From the NCBI GenBank assembly GCA_009761415.1, contig QUOL01000002.1, forward strand, positions 2,790,001 to 2,854,000: a stretch of 64,000 nt of DNA. Direction: 5' to 3'. The notes under the pieces were generated by a model. The model was given only the letters and a program-made list of their open reading frames with translations. It was not told the origin of the DNA and searched no databases. The stretch comes from Sarcomyxa edulis. Lineage: Eukaryota; Basidiomycota; Agaricomycetes; Agaricales; Mycenaceae. A program made the translations under genes and the position numbers. This document shows, piece by piece, positions 58,938 through 64,000 of this stretch. Each line of letters opens with the position of its first letter. Positions within the stretch are counted from its first letter, which is position 1.

Positions 58938-59151
58938 GGCTGCTATAGGTTGTGTAGGTCAAAAGGAACTCGAGGAGGAGGAGATGGAAAGAATTGGAAC
59001 CTCGGAGAGATCCTGGGAAATGTGACTAATTGGAAATAAATTTCCAGGTTCCAAATCGGGAGTCGCCACCTGTGATTCTCAGTCGGCAACTTCGACGACG
59101 ATAACTCATGCAAGCTTGGATGAAAGCCTTACAGCTTCAAACCACTCCAAC
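58938..59151. promoter_or_regulatory. Bidirectional promoter, GRX5 and SDR
   Basis: 214 bases between divergent start codons of two genes with probable mitochondrial products. It contains GGAAATAAATTTCC, a 14-base perfect palindrome near 59034, a possible regulatory site. Confidence 0.55.
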
Positions 59152-60052
59152 ATGAAGATCGAGAATCGTACATTTGTCGTATCTGGAGGGTGAGCTCTCC
59201 CTCATACTAATTCATCGCGTATAAAGGCTCAAGATATCAACTTTTGACGGCAGTTCTTCTGGTCTCGGCCTCGCAACTGTTCACGACTTGCTATCAGCGA
59301 AAGCATATGTATCCATACTAGACCGCTCACCCCCACCGTCTTATCTATCTCCCTCTCACGTCAAATTCTTCCAGACGGATATCACGAAAGTAGACGAGAT
59401 CGAGTCTGCCGTAGACGGCACTGTGGCCTGGACAAAAGACACTGGGGCAGTTCTCGGTGGTGTGGTCAACTGTGCAGGTGTAGGTACAGCTGCCAAGATT
59501 ATCGACGCGCATAACGAGCCGCATAGCCTCGATATCTGGGACTTCACTCTCGCTGTTAACCTCACCGGGACATTCAACCTTACGCGTCTCGTACTCAAGC
59601 ACCTTGTACGTGTGCAGCCCGAGGAAGGCCCGGATGGGGAACGAGGAGTCGTTATAATGGTATCTAGTGCTGCTGCAGTGAGTCTCAGAACCATTCACGT
59701 ATTCGTACAAACTGACATCAAAGTACTCCAGTTCGAAGGCCAACCCGGTCAAACAGCCTATTCCGCGACAAAAGGTGCTATCCGATCTATGACTCTACCC
59801 CTTGCCCGCGATCTCTCGCGACATGCCATTCGCGCTGTCACCATCGCTCCAGGCGTATTCGCCTCTTCCATGACCGCTCACTTCCCCGAGAAGACTCGCA
59901 GAAGTTTGGAGAACGATGGTATCGTGTATCCCAGGAGATTCGGACAACCCGAGGAATTTGCGAGGACTGTTAGGTGGATTTTGGAGTGTGCTTATGTCAA
60001 TGGAGAGACCGTTAGGCTGAGTGGGGCTGGAAGGCTGCCTGGGAAGCTGTAA
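59152..60052 (+). CDS. Short-chain dehydrogenase, 3-hydroxyacyl-CoA type II-like
   Basis: Three exons: 59152-59189, 59254-59677, 59732-60052; 260 codons. It has the NAD-binding TGxxxGxG-equivalent SGGSSGLG at residues 11-18 (split by intron 1), the NCAGVG motif, catalytic SSAAA (S150/S151), Y164-x3-K168 in YSATKGA, and the late IAPGVFASSMTA. Segment order and the C-terminal VNGETVRLSGAGRLPGKL match the HSD17B10/3-hydroxyacyl-CoA dehydrogenase type-2 group, which oxidises 3-hydroxyacyl-CoAs in mitochondria. No long presequence is visible, which is also usual for this group. Confidence 0.88.
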
Positions 60053-61095
60053 CAAGTTGCAAACTCGCGGGGGTAAGTAGGATTACTTCTTGGCGGTCAA
60101 ACGAGTGTTACCTCCTCCTTAGATTGTCATGCTATCAATGTAATTCCTTGTAAAGTAAGTGCCAGCGCGACATATCGCGTTCTCTCTCTTCCGTCGTTCA
60201 GCGTTAATCACTTATTTCTTTCCTAGTGCTTTAGGGTTTCATCCCAGATCAGAATTTTTGATTCCTTAATGCATAGCAAAAATCACTCTGATCGTCCAGC
60301 TAGAGCGTGGAAATTTCTGAGCACTAGACGTTCCGTCACACGTTGGTCGGACTTCACCTTCTACCGAACCTGAACTATATTTCGTACAGACCTCACAGAT
60401 CAGTCGCACATTCATATTGGCGTCATATCTCAGAGAAGTCCCACCGTTCTTTGCTGTCAGCTGGGCTTGCGATCTCATGATGTCACGGTCTGTCTTCGAT
60501 TTCTCTTTTCTAGATAGGTGCTAATGCTGTAAACTTTCATATATAGCTTCTGTGTACTAGTTCATCTGTGATGGTTAGTCGCGAAATCGCACGATAATTC
60601 GCGCTTTTATAAGGTGTGGAGTATGACCGGACCGCCAACTTACTAGAATCCTCGAAGTTGACAGCACCTCCTCCCGCGCGTTTTCTCAGGCTCTCTTCGG
60701 TCTTCCTTGACTTTACACCCAGGCGTCAACCAGATATCAGACATGACGCATACTAGTGACGCGTGAACTTCAGTATCGATCTGCCGGTGTTCATTACTAC
60801 TCCAGAGAGCTCGAGAGTTGCATGAATATTCGTGCCCCCCCTGGAAGACAGAACTTCAAGATGCCCATTGCCATTTGATCTAATCTTTCTCGATGTTCGG
60901 TTCCGATACTGTCCGCGAGTCGAGTAAGTCCTATTTTTGTTTGGATTTTCTTCTAGCGGATGCTAAATGCGATTCTCTATCGTGCGAGCCCTGGAAGTAA
61001 AATGGAGCATGTGTATCTTTTGTTGTCATATTTATTCCCTACATATACTTCGGTTGACGCAGTTCGATTGTCAGATCCTCAAACTCCTCAATGAC
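60053..61095. other. Promoter region of the P450 gene
   Basis: About 1.04 kb. No coding feature supported; an in-frame extension of the P450 upstream to 60967 is open but contains no expected family sequence. Confidence 0.45.
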
Positions 61096-63230
61096 ATGGC
61101 CATTGACATCAGTCTTTTTGCCAGCCTTTCAGCTTTTGGAATCCTCTTGTTTATGTATCTAACCCCACGAAGGACCCTACCACTCCCTCCCGGCCCGAAA
61201 CCCCTCCCTTTGATAAAAAACCTCCTTGATATGCCGCGAACCCATGCATGGCTAACTTTCACGAAATGGCGATACGAATATGGTGCGCGTTCATCTTGTT
61301 CAATCTCTCTGACGTGTCTTGTTTAAGGGATAATCATCGATTCAGAGTCTGATATCATATACATCAATGCTCTGGGAACCTCAATGATAGTGATCAACTC
61401 AATCGACGTAGCGAACGACCTTTTCGAGAAGAGGTCTTCAATCTATTCGAGCAGGTGAGTACCAACTCTATAGTATGTGTTATGTGTACCTGACTGGAGG
61501 ATTAACTCCTCAGAACTCGATTGCCTATGGTCAATGAGCTGTGAGCTATATCGGGGCCGGGCCCTTTGTTCAGTTCGACTAACATTCAAGTCTCTTTTCC
61601 GTGATATTGCTCACTCCAATAGGATGGGATGGTCGTGGAATTTCGGTTTCCAGCCCTATGGTGCTTCCTGGAGGTCTCATAGAAGGACCTTCCATCAGGA
61701 ATTTAACCAGACGGCTGCGATGCGCTACAAACCCCAGGAACTCAAAGCTAGTCATGAGCTTTTACGGAGATTGCTTAATCAGCCCGAGAATTTCTTGCAA
61801 CACCTGCGACAGTGAATACCTTTTCCCTTCTTTCTCGATGATACTACTAATCTCGAACCTCTCTGGCAGCTATCCCGGAAGCATCATCATGTCTGTCGCA
61901 TACGGCATAGATGTCCTCCCCGAAAACGATCCTTACATCGACAACGCAGAGGAGGCCGTATCTGCTCTTAGCGAGGCAGGCATTACTGGTGCGTACCTTG
62001 TCGATGTGATGCCATTCCGTGAGTTATTTGTCTGCGTAGTCTCTGCATATTTGGCGGCTGATTCCTCATTGACAGTAAAATATGTCCCTTCCTTCTTTCC
62101 TGGGGCCGGGTTCCGGCGGAAAGCCAATATATGGAAGAAGCTCGCGACCGATATGGTCGAGCAGCCCTTTGCTGTAACCAAACACAATATGGCCAACGGA
62201 ACCGCGCCACCCTGTTTTGTGACGAATTGCTTCCGACGCCTTGGCGATCAAAGTGAAGTAGCTGCTTCCGAGCGCATCATACAGGAGACTGCTGGAGCAA
62301 TGTATACAGGTAAGTCCACCACTTTGTTTTCTCAAAAGGCACGTACTGATCAAAGGACATGAACTCGAAGCTGCCGCCGATACAGTACGTGACATTGCCT
62401 TCGGAAGAACGATTCTATGGATTCAGTGCATCTCTTAGACAGTTTCAGCGCTCGGAACGTTCGTTTTGGCAATGCTTCACAATCCAGAGGCTCAGAGCAA
62501 AGCACAACAAGAATTGGATCAGGTCCTTGGGCATGGCCGCCTTCCTACATTCAACGATGAGGGTGTGCTCCCATACGTTTCGGCATTAGTGAAAGAAGTA
62601 ATTGTATCTTTTAACACCTAGCGTATCTAAAATCTGATGCTCTCAAAGGTCCTTCGTTGGCATCCGGTCACTCCCTTGGGCATACCACATTCGCTCACGA
62701 CTGAAGACGAATATCGTGGCTTCCGACTTCCCAAGGACTCGGTTGTGTTTGGCAATATATGGTCAGCTAATTGAGATTCTAGTTAGTCGTTCGCTAACCG
62801 CTCTAGAAGGGCGATGATGCATGATGAGAACATGTATCCAGATGCCTACAATTTTCTACCCGACCGATTCCTCAAAGACGGCAAACTGGATCCTAGTGTC
62901 AAAGATCCGGCAGAAATTGCATTTGGCTTTGGGCGAAGGATCTGTCCTGGAAGGTATATGGCAAAATCGACCCTTTGGATCGCTGTAGCATCAGTCCTCG
63001 CGGCCTTCACTATCGAGAAGGCAGTTGACGAGCATGGTCATATCGTCGAGCCGTCAGGAGAGTACTCATCAGGGGTAGCCAGGTGTGTGCCTAGCCATGA
63101 CATTCAGTTGGATCGTTCGTGTATTGACCATGATCTTGTACCCAGCTATCCTCTACCGTTCAAGTGCGTATTCCGGCCTCGATCAAAAGAGACCGAAACC
63201 GCTATCAGATCTTCTAGCCAAGATGATTGA
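61096..63230 (+). CDS. Cytochrome P450 monooxygenase
   Basis: Eleven exons: 61096-61282, 61328-61454, 61514-61540, 61623-61811, 61870-62018, 62076-62309, 62371-62384, 62439-62597, 62649-62761, 62810-63082, 63146-63230; 518 codons. There is an N-terminal membrane anchor (SLFASLSAFGILLFMYL), a proline hinge LPLPPGPKPLPL, the E-x-x-R of helix K (E362-R365, KEVLRWHP) and the heme site FGFGRRICPGRY with C445. The I-helix reads AAADTT (305-310), with Ala where the family normally has Gly. Exon 7 is only 14 bases and encodes that motif. The type resembles the large agaricomycete O-methylsterigmatocystin-oxidoreductase-like clans. ER-bound; the substrate is unknown. It needs a P450 reductase encoded elsewhere. 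Confidence 0.9.
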
Positions 63231-64000
63231 TTTGAACCAGTCTGAATATCCAACCTTGTATTTTGGCTCGGTCGGCCCACTCGGCGAGAAGAGAGGTGAA
63301 GGTGGCGAGATCAATTTTAGAGTATAAATCTGCACGTCTGGCGATAGCGAACGGGAGAGGAGATGATCGACTGATCCATATGAATCCCGATGCATAACTG
63401 ATGAGTCGTCGGTCTGAGACTTTGAGTCAAGGACTCAAGGTGAAGGGCCAAGGCCTTCCTGAGGCTTGAGCTCGAGTGTGACGTTTGATTAGTCGCAGTC
63501 ACAGTCACGCGACCGTCCTGCTTCGCGAATCGCGATCGACAAAGTTGTTCGCTTTAAACTTTCGTTCATCGACGTAACTCGTTTGAGTCGCGGGCATCCA
63601 TGGCCATATTCCTCGTCAACTCGGGAGATTTATCCAGTCGTAAAACCGAATCCTGTACGCCTCATTTGTGAGGCTCGGGGTCACAGCAATCCTCAGACGA
63701 TCAAACGACCCTAAGGATAGTATCCTGAGGCACGACGTTCTCGAGGAGGGAGACTACTCACACTACCCTCTGCCAATTCCAGAATCATAATCTATATTTT
63801 CAATGGAGATAACAAAACGATAGCACTCTTCGTGCTATCTATACCTCTAGTCGCCACGGGTCATCCGATTCTTCTTGTCGCCTGACAGTGGGATCCATCA
63901 ATCACGGCAATTGTAGCGTCTTCTCTCTCATCGGCTCTCCAGCTCTCAGAGCTTTGGTTCACCACCTCTGGGCGTTACGACCTCCTCAGGAATAAATCAG
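63231..64000. other. Right-end spacer
   Basis: 770 bases with no supported gene. Contains short inverted repeats, including the hairpin listed at 63819 and GCCTCATTTGTGAGGC near 63659. Confidence 0.45.
63819..63839. repeat. Perfect short hairpin
   Basis: Arms GATAGCAC and GTGCTATC around a five-base loop TCTTC. It could be a transcript-end structure of a gene to the right, or chance. Confidence 0.5.

Noticed and set aside
47897..63230. Secondary-metabolite cluster (MFS transporter, SDR, P450)
   Set aside because: The SDR is of a housekeeping mitochondrial type, no backbone synthase is present, and GRX5 and a duplication lie in between.

Overview
The window is a gene-dense piece of a filamentous basidiomycete chromosome, most likely an agaricomycete. 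Almost every gene is split by many short introns (about 45-80 bases, GT-AG with a few probable GC-AG). The gene content also fits: F-box-like proteins with the usual mushroom architecture, a MYND protein with a DUF4470-type body, a FunK1-like kinase fragment, a BTB protein and a multi-exon P450. No tRNA, rRNA, CRISPR array or complete transposon was recognised. All exon maps were read by hand from splice sites, reading frame and family knowledge. Each multi-exon gene listed as intact gives one open frame across its exons.

Left part (1-34.9 kb) is mostly conserved core genome: SAGA subunit SPT20, a GATA factor, a BTB protein, a ureohydrolase (agmatinase type) with a secretion signal, a RING/coiled-coil protein, a decayed F-box-like gene, ribosomal protein uL5 (RPL11), a phosphoglycerate-mutase-like phosphatase, a low-complexity nuclear-looking protein, DEAD-box helicase DED1, a SEC72-like TPR protein, a MYND/DUF4470 protein, the catalytic subunit of DNA polymerase alpha (19 exons, 1445 residues) and an F-box protein with an Arg/Ser/Pro-rich head. 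A 2.2 kb convergent spacer between SPT20 and the GATA gene carries a tandem duplication of about 470 bases.

Right part (35-58 kb) is more fluid. It holds three copies (A, B, C) of a single-exon gene of 309-316 codons that I cannot assign with confidence. Copy A lies inverted at 37-38 kb. B and C sit in a tandem segmental duplication with a period of about 4.1-4.3 kb. The duplicated block starts inside exon 8 of an intact MFS transporter gene, so C is preceded by a truncated, decayed transporter copy. The same part holds a FunK1-like kinase fragment, two tandem intronless F-box-like genes of 463 codons each, a single-span membrane protein and a flavin-reductase-like protein.

The right end returns to ordinary genes: mitochondrial monothiol glutaredoxin (GRX5 type), a type-II 3-hydroxyacyl-CoA dehydrogenase-like SDR divergent from it, and a P450 with an unusual I-helix motif. 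The most promising material for something undescribed is the A/B/C family and its co-duplicated flanks. There is no sign of a prokaryote-like system.
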